Shown here in pieces: positions 6,674 through 15,568 of a stretch of DNA of 24,655 nucleotides (within the stretch, counting starts at the first letter, position 1; every line of letters starts with the position of its first letter). The DNA lies in NCBI GenBank assembly GCA_902478365.1, contig CABSKX010000033.1:1-24655 (forward strand). The letters run 5' to 3'. A model generated the notes under the pieces. It saw nothing but the letters and a program-made list of their open reading frames with translations, did no database searches and had not been told where the DNA came from. Made by a program: the position numbers and the translations under genes. Origin of the DNA: an uncultured Collinsella sp. (GTDB lineage: Bacteria; Actinomycetota; Coriobacteriia; Coriobacteriales; Coriobacteriaceae).

Positions 6674-9600
6674 TTAAGCGCGACGTTTCATGGCCCAAGC
6701 CAGCAGCAGAGCCGCCATGCCAGCAGCGAGCACGGCACCAGCCATGGCGTACTCGCTGTCGCCGGACTCAGGCAACGTCTCCTTGCCAGCCTTCTTCTTA
6801 GGCTTGAAAGTCGTAGTCGTGGTCGTCGTGGCGGTCTGACCAGGAGCGGGCTTGGCAGCCTCGGCAACGGTAAAGGTCGTCTCGGCCGTGCCCGTGGTCG
6901 AAACCACACTCAGCATGTGCTCGCCCACGCCGAGCGTATTCAGGAAGCTCGCCTTGAGCGTCACGATCGTAGAGCCCTCGGTGAGCACGTAGTTCTCGGC
7001 GGCGACTTCCTTATCGTCAACCAGCACCTTCTGGAAGTACTTGAGCGGCGCGCTAGAGCGGAAGTTCAGGTCCTTGGCGGCCTCGACCACCATCGTCTGA
7101 CCCTTGCCGTCGGTGATCTCGGGTGCCAGAATCGCGATTTCCTCGGACTTGCCCTTCTCACCGCAAACAGTGCACTCCTGGTGCTTCTCGCCCTTGGCCT
7201 CAACGGTCGCCGGCTTGTCGATGACCCACTCAAAGGTATGCTCGGCCTTGTCGAGAACTTCGCCGCAGCGGCAGACATGCCAGTGGTTCTTGGCGTCGTG
7301 TGCCCAGCCGGAGCCGTCGGGCTCGTGCTTGAGGATACCCTCGACCGTCACATTCACGTCGCCCTCGACATCCTTGAGCTCATAGGTGCCCTTGGCGGAA
7401 AGCTTAACGGACGTGCCGTTGACCTTGACGGCGTAGTCCTTACCCGCAAAATACGCGCTGTCGATGCTCATGGTGAGCGTTGCAGTCCCGTGCCAATCGA
7501 GCTCGGCTGCCGTCGAGCTGAGCGCGTAGCCCACCTGATTGCTCGGCAGCGTCACGACCAGCTTGGGGCCGGCCGCCACGGTAACCTCGGTGGCGGAAGA
7601 GGCGTCGTAGTTAGTCTTGGCCTGGTAGCGCACCTCATACGTGCCGGCGGCAAGACCCGTAAGCTCGGCCGTGCCCTCGCCCACCGCCTGATACTCGGCG
7701 GCACCCTTGGCGCGCCACTCCATCGTCGCGTCGACGCCCGTGACCTTGCCGTCACGCTTGCCGCTCACGGTCTCGGCCGCAGCCTGGACCACCGGCGCAC
7801 CCTGCGCGGCGTTCGTGATAGAGAAGTCGCACGTAAGACCCTCAGTCGGAAGCGCGTAGTTGCCCGCGGCCTTGCCCGTCAGTGCGGTGAGGTTCGCCTG
7901 GTACGAATCGCCGGCCTCGACCTGGGAGCCCTCGACGGTCGCACCAAGGTCATCCTTGCCGATGACGTTGCCGAGCGTCGCCTCGGGGCAGTGCTCCTTA
8001 CCGTCGTAAACAAACTCGCTGGTACCCCACTTCACAGTGAGCACGCGCTGGTTGATGGTGAACACGCCGTCAACAAACGTGATGTTGTAGTTGGGGTTAG
8101 CGTCCTTGGCCTGCGTCAGGTGCAGAGCATAGCCGCCGTCGCGCACGTTGTCGTCATCTTCGCGCTCGATCTCGATGCCATCAAGGCTCTCGCCCTCGAC
8201 AAGCTCGCCAGATGCGATCGCCCACGTAAACACGGGGTCGGCCTCGCCGTACGTCTTGGAGGAGGTATCGGCTGCGACCGTGATCGCGCGCGGCTTGACC
8301 TCGAGCGTGACCTCACCCTCGGCGGTCGCACCGTCAATCGTCACCTGGTAAGCAACGGTCAACGTGCCGACGTCCTTGATCTTGGGAGCCTCGGGGGACC
8401 AGTTCTTGCCGTCGGTGCTGTACTTGGCCGTCGCGCCCTCGGGCAAGCTCGTCGCGTCGACCGTGTGATACGCACCGTTGTACTCGCCGGAGTAGCCAAC
8501 GATGGCGGCAGCCGGAATCTCGACCGCAGGCAACGCGTGTCCACAGACCGTGCACTGCTGATGCTTAGAGCCCACCTCAGTTGCCGTGGGTGCCTTGTCG
8601 ACGACCCACTCAAAGGTGTGCGCACTCTCGTCGATCTTGTCTCCACAGGCGCACTTATGCCAATGCGTGCTGTCGTCGGAGAGCCACTCATCGTTCACGG
8701 CCTCGTGCTTGCGCACGCCCTCGACGGTGACGACGAGGTCGCTCTCGGCGTTCTGAACGGTGAACTCACCACGCGCATCGGGCGTCACAACGGCATTGTT
8801 GACCTTGACGGCGTAAGAGTCGTTGTCAGCAAAGTAGCCGCTCTCGATGCCGACCGTGAGGGTGGTTGAACCGTGCCAGTCAAGCTCGTCCGGGCTCGCC
8901 GTGATCGTATAGCCGACCTGCTTGGCAGGCAGCGTCACGACGAGCTTGCCGCCGACATTAACGGTAACCTCGGTGGCGGAGGAGGCATCATGGTCGCTAT
9001 CGGCGCGGTAGCGCACCTCGTACGTGCCGACAGCGCAACCCGCAATCTCAGTCACGCCTTCGGGCACGCCCCGATACTCGCCAGAGTCCTTGGCGCGCCA
9101 CTCCATCATAGCGTCGACGCCCGTGATCTTACCGTCGGACTTGCCACTCACAGTCTCGGCCGTGGCCTGGACCTTCGGCGCGCCCTGGGGCGCCTTCTTG
9201 ATGGAGAACTCGCACGTCAGGCCTTCGGCGGGAAGCTTGTAGTTACCCGCGTCGTCGCCCGTCAGCTCGGTGATTTTCGCCGTGTAGGTGCCAGCCTTGA
9301 CTTTGGCGCCGTCAACACACGCGGAGAGATCGTCATCGCCGACAATGTTGTGGAGCTTCGCTTGGGGACAGTGCTCCTCGCCGTCGTAGGTGAACTCAAT
9401 AGTGGTGTCCCACGTTACGGTGAGCTCGCGTTTGCTGATTGTAAAGGTGCCATCCTTGAACGTGATCTTGTAGTTGGAGTTGGCGCCCTCAGGCTGCGTC
9501 AGGCGCAGAGCATAACCTCCGTCGCGTACACTGTCGTCATCATCGCGCTCAATCTCAATACCCTGAAGGCTCTCACCCTCGACGAGCTCGCCAGAAGTGA

Positions 9601-12109
9601 CGTCATACGTAAACTTGGGATCGTCCTCACCATAGGTCTTGGAGGCGTCCTGCGCCGCGACCGTTATCGCACGCGGTTTGACCTCAAGCGTCACCTTGCC
9701 GTCGGCCGCCGCGCCGTCGATCGTGACGCGATAGTCGACCGTCACACTGCCGGAATCCTTGATGCTGGGCGCAACGCTCGTCCAGCCGCCGTCAGCAACC
9801 TTGTACTCAACGACGGCGCCCTCGGGCAGGGCCGAGGCATCAACAGAGTGGTCCTTGCCGTCATATTTGCCCGAATAGCCCTTGATGCCCAGGGCCGGGA
9901 CCTCTACCGTGCCCGACTCATGGCCGCACACGGAGCACTTCCCGTGCTTGGAGCCGGTCTCAGTAACCGTCGGCTGTTTGTCGATGGTCCATTCATACGC
10001 ATGCTCGGCGTACATCTTAATTGTGATGGTCTCTTTATTGCCGGCAGTGTCCGTAGCCACGATTGCATGCTCAGTACCGGCATCGCCTTCAGCGGCCTTA
10101 ACCGTGTACTTTCCGTCCTTGCCAGCCTCGAGTTCCTTGCCGTTATCGGTAACCGTCACCGTCTCGTCGCGGTCATCGAACACGTCAAACGAAACGCTCT
10201 CACAGTAGGCCTTATCTAGCCACAGGTCATAAATGGTGGGGGCGTAAGTGTCCACGTAGGTATAACGTTCTTCATCCCATTTGCCGCTGCAAACCCTGCA
10301 GACCTTTTGACGAACGCCATCGGCCTCGGGCGTGGCAGGCGTAACGATCTCGTATTTCCACCTGCAGGGCTGGCGCTCCTGAGTCTTCTTGCAATACTTG
10401 CAGACCTTAACGTGGCCACCTTCGCCATTCGGCTTCCAAGCTGCATTGTCGGCAACAGCATGGGGTCCCGGCTCGATCTTGACCTCGGCATCGGCAGACG
10501 CATTGTGGTTGCTATCCTCGGCAAAGCGGACGTAATACGTTCCCGACTTCGCAAGACCGGTCAGCTTATCGTCAGACGTTATCTTCTGGTAATCCCCACT
10601 CGACCCGCGACGATATTCCATCGCCTTGGTCACGCCCGAGATGGAACCGTCCCTGCTGCTGCACGTAGTCCAATTATTGCCCACGAGCCCAGCCGGCGCG
10701 TCCTGATCGGCCTTGGAAATCTTCACAGTCGCGCTGCCCGTGACGGTCAGGTAGTCAGAAGCCGTCACACGATAGGATGTCGTGTACTCGGCCGCATTGC
10801 GATAGGTCGGCTTTTTCGTCGTCCAATCGCCACCCTCTTCGCAGTACTCGATCTTCATATCCGCCGGCTGGGGGTCATTCTTGACGTTGACCGTAATGCC
10901 GTGCTCTTTGCCGTCATAGGCACCCTCAAAGCCAGTGACCTCAAGGTCAAAGCGCGAAACATCAACGATCTCCCACTTGAGCGTCAGAACACTTGTGGTG
11001 CCGCCATCGGTCGTGAAGTTGCCCTTACCGATGACAATGCACTCGTATTGCCCTGGCTCGGTCTGCTTCAGTCCGGATTCACTTCGAGCGCTGAGCTCGT
11101 AATCCTTGCCCTCAACGAGATCGACCCACTCACCGGCACCGTTTTTGAACTTTGCACTTTCGACGACAGGCTGATGCTCCTTGCCGTCATAGGCATACTT
11201 GCCCGCGCCCTTGCCGCCGTCTTTAAGGGTGAACTGGTAGGATTGACCCCTAACCAGGCGACGCGGCGAAATCTCAAAGGCCTTCTTGCCCTCGAGCGTC
11301 TGACCAGAGGCAGTCTTAAAGCTCGTGACGACATAGTAGTAGCCGGCGTCCGTCGGGGCGCCCTTGAGCTTGGTACCGTTTTTATATGCCTCGGCGTCCG
11401 CCTGGGACTTGCACTGATACCACGTGAATTCATCGCTGGCCGTTACGCCCATCTGCTCCAGATTCCACGCGCCGTCCTTATTCAAAGCAATCTTGACCGG
11501 GCAACCGTCATAGACAAGTTCGGTGCTCTGAGAGCTCGTTGCCTTGGACATGGAAAGCTTATACGTGGCCGTCAGGTACTTTTTGGGCTCGCCGTTCTCG
11601 TCCTTGCCATATTCGCACTCGCTGTTGCGGAACGGACCCACGCACGATGCACGAACGCCCAAACCGTCAGCTTCAACGTTCCACTTGTGCTGGTGGATGG
11701 TCTCGCGGAAGATGAGGTCACCGTTGAGGTTCACGACCTCGTACTTGTCGGAGTTGTCATCGTTCTTGGACGAGCCGTCTGGCACAACGCCTTCGACCTT
11801 GTTGGATTCGCAGGTGCCAAGGACGCGCGACTTTACGCCATTACTGTCCGCAGTCTCCTCAATCGAGATCCAGACATTGTCTCCAAAGCCTCCGCGTACG
11901 GAGAAGTCAGACGCGATATTCAGCGCCGGGACGTTGGCATCGACACTCTTTTTCTTCGGGACATACAGGCTCTTGGCGGTTCCCGTAGCTTTATCAGCTT
12001 CAGTGTACTTGTCGCCATAATTAGTATCGTGGCGTGGCTGTTCTTCCAGTAGCTCGCGATTTCCGGCGATCCGTTGAGGGTAAGAGTTCCGGCGGCGTAT
12101 ACCACGCAC
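6674..12109 (-). CDS. Sortase-anchored repeat surface protein, C-terminal part after a frameshift
   Basis: This 1811-codon frame continues the protein begun at 13311 but lies one frame off, so its own ATG at 12109 is probably not a true start; sensible sequence starts near DTNYGDKYTEADKA. It holds many Ig-like modules with the YDGKEH-type motif and MBG-like segments (ITVAA..SKTYGEDDPKFTY..SGELVEGESL). Two tandem modules of about 460 residues (near 707-1167 and 1168-1627) are joined by CxxC-bearing segments such as KCSVCGH and QCTVCGH. The C-terminus is a cell-wall sorting signal: LPESG (1779-1783), a hydrophobic helix and KRRA. Role by family type: adhesin or matrix-binding protein, anchored by a sortase not in this window. 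Ligand unknown. Confidence 0.85.
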   Translation of the reverse strand: MRGIRRRNSYPQRIAGNRELLEEQPRHDTNYGDKYTEADKATGTAKSLYVPKKKSVDANVPALNIASDFSVRGGFGDNVWISIEETADSNGVKSRVLGTCESNKVEGVVPDGSSKNDDNSDKYEVVNLNGDLIFRETIHQHKWNVEADGLGVRASCVGPFRNSECEYGKDENGEPKKYLTATYKLSMSKATSSQSTELVYDGCPVKIALNKDGAWNLEQMGVTASDEFTWYQCKSQADAEAYKNGTKLKGAPTDAGYYYVVTSFKTASGQTLEGKKAFEISPRRLVRGQSYQFTLKDGGKGAGKYAYDGKEHQPVVESAKFKNGAGEWVDLVEGKDYELSARSESGLKQTEPGQYECIVIGKGNFTTDGGTTSVLTLKWEIVDVSRFDLEVTGFEGAYDGKEHGITVNVKNDPQPADMKIEYCEEGGDWTTKKPTYRNAAEYTTSYRVTASDYLTVTGSATVKISKADQDAPAGLVGNNWTTCSSRDGSISGVTKAMEYRRGSSGDYQKITSDDKLTGLAKSGTYYVRFAEDSNHNASADAEVKIEPGPHAVADNAAWKPNGEGGHVKVCKYCKKTQERQPCRWKYEIVTPATPEADGVRQKVCRVCSGKWDEERYTYVDTYAPTIYDLWLDKAYCESVSFDVFDDRDETVTVTDNGKELEAGKDGKYTVKAAEGDAGTEHAIVATDTAGNKETITIKMYAEHAYEWTIDKQPTVTETGSKHGKCSVCGHESGTVEVPALGIKGYSGKYDGKDHSVDASALPEGAVVEYKVADGGWTSVAPSIKDSGSVTVDYRVTIDGAAADGKVTLEVKPRAITVAAQDASKTYGEDDPKFTYDVTSGELVEGESLQGIEIERDDDDSVRDGGYALRLTQPEGANSNYKITFKDGTFTISKRELTVTWDTTIEFTYDGEEHCPQAKLHNIVGDDDLSACVDGAKVKAGTYTAKITELTGDDAGNYKLPAEGLTCEFSIKKAPQGAPKVQATAETVSGKSDGKITGVDAMMEWRAKDSGEYRGVPEGVTEIAGCAVGTYEVRYRADSDHDASSATEVTVNVGGKLVVTLPAKQVGYTITASPDELDWHGSTTLTVGIESGYFADNDSYAVKVNNAVVTPDARGEFTVQNAESDLVVTVEGVRKHEAVNDEWLSDDSTHWHKCACGDKIDESAHTFEWVVDKAPTATEVGSKHQQCTVCGHALPAVEIPAAAIVGYSGEYNGAYHTVDATSLPEGATAKYSTDGKNWSPEAPKIKDVGTLTVAYQVTIDGATAEGEVTLEVKPRAITVAADTSSKTYGEADPVFTWAIASGELVEGESLDGIEIEREDDDNVRDGGYALHLTQAKDANPNYNITFVDGVFTINQRVLTVKWGTSEFVYDGKEHCPEATLGNVIGKDDLGATVEGSQVEAGDSYQANLTALTGKAAGNYALPTEGLTCDFSITNAAQGAPVVQAAAETVSGKRDGKVTGVDATMEWRAKGAAEYQAVGEGTAELTGLAAGTYEVRYQAKTNYDASSATEVTVAAGPKLVVTLPSNQVGYALSSTAAELDWHGTATLTMSIDSAYFAGKDYAVKVNGTSVKLSAKGTYELKDVEGDVNVTVEGILKHEPDGSGWAHDAKNHWHVCRCGEVLDKAEHTFEWVIDKPATVEAKGEKHQECTVCGEKGKSEEIAILAPEITDGKGQTMVVEAAKDLNFRSSAPLKYFQKVLVDDKEVAAENYVLTEGSTIVTLKASFLNTLGVGEHMLSVVSTTGTAETTFTVAEAAKPAPGQTATTTTTTTFKPKKKAGKETLPESGDSEYAMAGAVLAAGMAALLLAWAMKRRA
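7229..9991 (-). repeat. Two tandem ~1.38-kb protein-coding modules
   Basis: The boundary Trp of the HAYEW / HTFEW / HTFEW motif falls at 9989-9991, 8606-8608 and 7226-7228, giving periods of 1383 and 1380 bases (461 and 460 codons). Each module has the same order: CxxC knuckle, YSGxY(D/N)G module, MBG-like KTYGE module, Y(D)GEEHCP module, GAPxVQAxAETVSGK module, a VVTLP..QVGY module and an HWHxCxCG knuckle. The third copy stops after its opening CxxC segment. Confidence 0.8.
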
Positions 12110-13311
12110 GTATTGCCGCGTGCGCCATAGCGTTCAATCGTGCCACCGTTTATGTTGCAGCGAGCGCTTCGTGCAACATTAAGGGCATCGACTGTCAAAG
12201 TGTTGTCAGGCGAACTCGAGCGCGTGCTGTGGAAGTTGCTCATCGTGCAGTCGTTAAGGTTAACCGTAGCGTTGGTGACGCCCATCACGCCGGCGACGGC
12301 ATAGGTATTAAGAATAGAGGAGTTAGCAAAATAACGAGACGCTTCGACCGACTCATAGCTATTGTTCGTCTGCCTGACGCCCAGCTTCTCCCCATTGCTG
12401 CCACTGAAGCTGCAATTGTTGAACGTCGCCGTCATTTTTGCGACAGCGCTTCCGTCTTTGGGCATCTTGAAGCTGCTGTTGCCATCAACGGAAACAGCGC
12501 CATTAAAGTCTCCGGACGTATCGTAGAACACACAATCGGTAAAAGTCGCTGCGAAGGGCTTGGTGTTGCCGCCAGTCGTATCCCGGCCCTCACGGAAGAG
12601 ATGCACGGGGACGGCATACTCTTGAGCATTGCCCGCCACTGCACCCGATTTGCCAACATAGCCTTGGACCTTCAGTTTTTCGAACTTGGCAGTCAACTCG
12701 CCCTCGGTGCTACCCAAGGAAATCGCAGGTACCTTTTGCTCGTACTTGCTGCCATACGAGAGAATGAAGTTCTGCGAGCCGTCGCCAACCCCCAGGCCAA
12801 CCGAGATGTCGCCCGATGCCTTTTTGTAGCCACCGCTGTAATAGCGGTCGGTCAAAAAGCCGCTTACGGACTCAAATTGCTTTTGGTTTCTATGAAAGCT
12901 GACGCACGGATTGTTGACACCGATGAACTCGATATTGCTACCCTGTTTGATGTTGAACAGCCATCGAGTTTGCTCAACCCGCCAGTTAGTCTTATCGTTC
13001 ACGTAGACCGTACCATCGATGTAGATCCTCACAGGATTAATCCGAGACGCATCCGGCGCGTCGATGGTGTAACCCGAAGATGGCGTGACCTCACCCTCAG
13101 CCGTCTTAAGTACGTAACTGCCCGGCTCGGTGATTTGGACGGGTTCGTTGTTGGCCTGCTTAAGCGACAGCACCTCCGCCCTCACCCCGTCGGGCATAAC
13201 CTGCGTCTCGGCGTTTGCCACGGCCGGCGTCGCCACGAGCGCGCATGCCACGGTTGCGATACCCAGCAGACGCATCAACGCAGCGCGCATCCCCATCTTC
13301 TTCTCCTTCAT
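11920..13311 (-). CDS. Secreted surface protein, N-terminal part before a frameshift
   Basis: Start of the same large surface protein. The ATG at 13311 follows GGGAG about 9 bases upstream. Residues 1-34 form a Sec signal peptide (charged MKEKKMGMR, hydrophobic LLGIATVACALVATPAV, then ANA before ET). The following ~390 residues are rich in short beta strands with repeated phrases such as ATFNNCSFSG and ATVNLNDCTMSNF, like a right-handed parallel beta-helix. The natural sequence seems to run to about NSHA near 12030; the last ~35 codons (arginine-rich, ending PTSRR) are out of frame. A 1-base loss or 2-base gain at about 12015-12060 would explain the break with the 6674-12109 frame. Restored, the protein would be about 2,210 residues. 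Confidence 0.8.
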   Translation of the reverse strand: MKEKKMGMRAALMRLLGIATVACALVATPAVANAETQVMPDGVRAEVLSLKQANNEPVQITEPGSYVLKTAEGEVTPSSGYTIDAPDASRINPVRIYIDGTVYVNDKTNWRVEQTRWLFNIKQGSNIEFIGVNNPCVSFHRNQKQFESVSGFLTDRYYSGGYKKASGDISVGLGVGDGSQNFILSYGSKYEQKVPAISLGSTEGELTAKFEKLKVQGYVGKSGAVAGNAQEYAVPVHLFREGRDTTGGNTKPFAATFTDCVFYDTSGDFNGAVSVDGNSSFKMPKDGSAVAKMTATFNNCSFSGSNGEKLGVRQTNNSYESVEASRYFANSSILNTYAVAGVMGVTNATVNLNDCTMSNFHSTRSSSPDNTLTVDALNVARSARCNINGGTIERYGARGNTCVVYAAGTLTLNGSPEIASYWKNSHATILIMATSTLKLIKLREPPRACMSRRKRVSMPTSRR

Positions 13312-13398
13312 CGTTCAGCTCCCTTACCCCTATGCTTTCGCGATGTCCGATATCGCTTGGCGCGGCCGGCATGGTCCCTCGCCAGCCGCCAGCTCAAA

Positions 13399-13429
13399 TT
13401 GACATATATATCCACCTGGTATTGTGCAA
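13399..13429. promoter_or_regulatory. Candidate overlapping divergent promoters
   Basis: The 239-base gap between the surface-protein gene and the LytTR regulator has one AT-rich island. On the plus strand, TTGACA (13399-13404) and TATTGT (13420-13425) are only 15 bases apart but the latter has an extended TGG. On the minus strand, TTGCAC (13424-13429) and TATGTC (13401-13406) are 17 bases apart. The two pairs overlap almost completely, so use of one should exclude the other. Nothing else was recognised in the gap. Confidence 0.35.
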
Positions 13430-13550
13430 CCGCATGTTTTGGCACCCTGCCGCTCGGCGCGAGTTGCGTACCGTGGGGCGCAAACGGAACGCACCCCCGC
13501 GGGTGGCGCGTGCACGATGTGGCAAAATCGAGGTACTAAGGGGGCCCAAT

Positions 13551-14273
13551 ATGCTCAAAATCATCGCCTGCGACGACGACGTCGCCTTTCTAGATAACCT
13601 GCACCGCATGATCAACCGCTGGTCGGCCGAGACGGGTACGGCGGTCGATGTTGCACTCGTTACGCGCGTCGAGGACCTGCTGGCACGCCATGCCGCATCG
13701 CGCGCCGACATTATCATGCTCGACATGATCATGCCGCTCGTCAACGGCATGGACACCGCCCGCGAGCTGCGCCAATCCGATACCGCCGTGCGCTTGGTGT
13801 TTCTGACCTCATCGCCCGAGTTCGCGCTTGAGTCCTACGAGGTCCGCGCCTTCGACTACCTGCTCAAACCCGTGACCTACGAGCGCGTGGCGCAACTGCT
13901 CGACGAGCTGTCGAGCCTGCGTCCGGCAACGATCGACGAGCTCGTCATCAAGACGTCCTTTGGCTACCATGCCCTGCGCCTATCCGATATCGAATATGCC
14001 GAGGCTCGCAACAAGCACGTGGTCTTCCACCTGCGCGACGGCCGCGATATCGAGGCGCTCGAGCCGTTCCGCAGCATCGAGGACCGACTGGCCCAAAACG
14101 CGACCTTCTTTAAGTGCCACCGCAGCTACCAGGTCAATCTGCGCAACATCGACCACTTTAACCGCACGGAAATCGTCATGCGCTCGGGCGCGTGCATACC
14201 GCTCGCGCGCAGCTGCAAGCAAGGATTCCAAGACGCCTACTTTGCGGCGCGGTTCGAGGGCGGGAGACGCTGA
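13551..14273 (+). CDS. LytTR-family response regulator (AgrA/LytR type)
   Basis: Cytoplasmic two-component response regulator of 240 residues. Residues 1-120 form the receiver: acidic pocket D8-D10, phospho-acceptor D58 (IIMLDMIMP), T86 and K106 (LLKP). Residues 130-235 form a LytTR DNA-binding domain (IKTSFGYHALRLSDIEYAEA, then FFKCHRSYQVNLRNID and PLARSCKQGF). Start ATG at 13551 is supported by AAGGGGG about 7 bases before. The stop overlaps the kinase start as TGATG. Such regulators usually control surface, bacteriocin or quorum functions by binding paired direct repeats; the divergent adhesin gene is the obvious local target, but that is inference. Confidence 0.95.
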   Translation: MLKIIACDDDVAFLDNLHRMINRWSAETGTAVDVALVTRVEDLLARHAASRADIIMLDMIMPLVNGMDTARELRQSDTAVRLVFLTSSPEFALESYEVRAFDYLLKPVTYERVAQLLDELSSLRPATIDELVIKTSFGYHALRLSDIEYAEARNKHVVFHLRDGRDIEALEPFRSIEDRLAQNATFFKCHRSYQVNLRNIDHFNRTEIVMRSGACIPLARSCKQGFQDAYFAARFEGGRR

Positions 14274-15550
14274 TGCTTTCCTCGGCAGAACTGGTACTTT
14301 GGGCAATCCACCATGCGACGACGTTGCTCTTTGGCGTCTTTGCCTCGGCGGCGCTGTGCGGTGTCGAGATCAGCCGCCGCCATTCGCTCGAACTGGTGGG
14401 GGTTGGCGCCGTAACCGGCACCGCTTTTGCGATTGCCAACCTCGTCGGTGGTGAGCTGCTTGCCCGACAGGTCTATCCGCTCGTCGTGCATCTGCCGCTT
14501 GTCGTCTACCTGTGCGTACGCTATCGCCTGAGTCCGCTGCTCGCCATCCTGGGCGTTACCAGTGCCTACCTGAGCTGCCAGTTTAGCAACTGGATGGGCA
14601 TCGCCGCATTCGCCGCCACCGATTCGCAAGTCGCGTACTACGTGGCGCGCATCATCACCACGCTCGGCGTCTTTGCCGTCTTGCTGCATTGGGCAAGCGA
14701 CATTGGCCTCCGCCTAGCGATCAAAAGCCCCACCGAGCTGGAGATTCTGCTCATCCTGCCGCTCGTCTACTACATCTTCGACTACGCCACCAACGTCTAT
14801 ACCACGCTCTTCCACTCGGGCTCGGTGGTAACCGTTGAGTTTTTGGCGTTCGCCCTCTGCGCCTTCTACCTTATGTTTCTTGCCGTCTACCTTCGCGAAT
14901 ACGAGGCAAAGGAAATCGCCGAGCGTGAGCGCTGGATGTTCGCGACCCGCGACAGCGCGGCCATCAAAGAGCTCGAAGCCTGGCGCCAGTCCGGACGCGA
15001 GCTCTCGGTTCTCCGTCACGACATGCGCCACTACCTGCGCGGTCTAGCGGCCCTGATCGAAGAGGGTCACACCGATGAGGCGCTCGAGCGCATCGACGCG
15101 CTCTGCGAGACCAACGACCGCACCGCCGTGCGCCGCTACTGCGCCAACGAAACGGTCAACATTGCGCTCTCGTCGCTTTCCGCGGACATCAACGCGCACG
15201 GCATCACCGCCGACCTGCGCGCCGCCGTGCCCGAAACCGTCCACGTGGGCGATGTCGATCTGTTCAGTGTGGTATCGAACGCCCTGGACAATGCCATCGC
15301 CGCGGCGAGCGCCGCCCCCGAAGGCAAGCGGTTTGTCGACCTGGACCTTCGCTACGAAGACGGTCAGCTTCTATTGCTGGTTTCCAACACGTTTGGCCGT
15401 GCGCCGCACATGGTCGACGGCATGCCCGTGGCTCAGCACACTGGGCACGGCTTTGGCACCAAGAGCATTATGCTTGCCGTCGAGCGCATGAACGGCAACT
15501 GCCAGTTCCGCATTAACGGCGACCGGTTTGAGCTGCGCGCCGTGATGTAG
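14273..15550 (+). CDS. GHKL sensor histidine kinase (AgrC type), six membrane segments
   Basis: Membrane sensor kinase of 425 residues and partner of the overlapping LytTR regulator. About six hydrophobic segments occupy residues 1-205 (around 5-30, 40-60, 67-82, 88-115, 120-140 and 155-205). A short coiled segment leads to the phospho-acceptor motif SVLRHDMRHYLRGL with H249. The GHKL ATPase carries the N-box (SNALDNAI, 335-342) and G-box (GHGFGTKSI, 391-399). No extracellular sensing domain is present, so the signal is probably sensed in or at the membrane, as in peptide-responsive AgrC kinases. No agrB- or agrD-like gene is nearby, so the inducer is unknown. Confidence 0.93.
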   Translation: MLSSAELVLWAIHHATTLLFGVFASAALCGVEISRRHSLELVGVGAVTGTAFAIANLVGGELLARQVYPLVVHLPLVVYLCVRYRLSPLLAILGVTSAYLSCQFSNWMGIAAFAATDSQVAYYVARIITTLGVFAVLLHWASDIGLRLAIKSPTELEILLILPLVYYIFDYATNVYTTLFHSGSVVTVEFLAFALCAFYLMFLAVYLREYEAKEIAERERWMFATRDSAAIKELEAWRQSGRELSVLRHDMRHYLRGLAALIEEGHTDEALERIDALCETNDRTAVRRYCANETVNIALSSLSADINAHGITADLRAAVPETVHVGDVDLFSVVSNALDNAIAAASAAPEGKRFVDLDLRYEDGQLLLLVSNTFGRAPHMVDGMPVAQHTGHGFGTKSIMLAVERMNGNCQFRINGDRFELRAVM

Positions 15551-15568
15551 GGGCTGCCACCAGCCTCG

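Noticed and set aside
6917..8869. Very long plus-strand open frame opposite the adhesin (also 8873-10219 and 10307-12052)
   Set aside because: Antisense shadow of GC-rich repetitive coding sequence; the encoded proteins are low-complexity and lack start signals.
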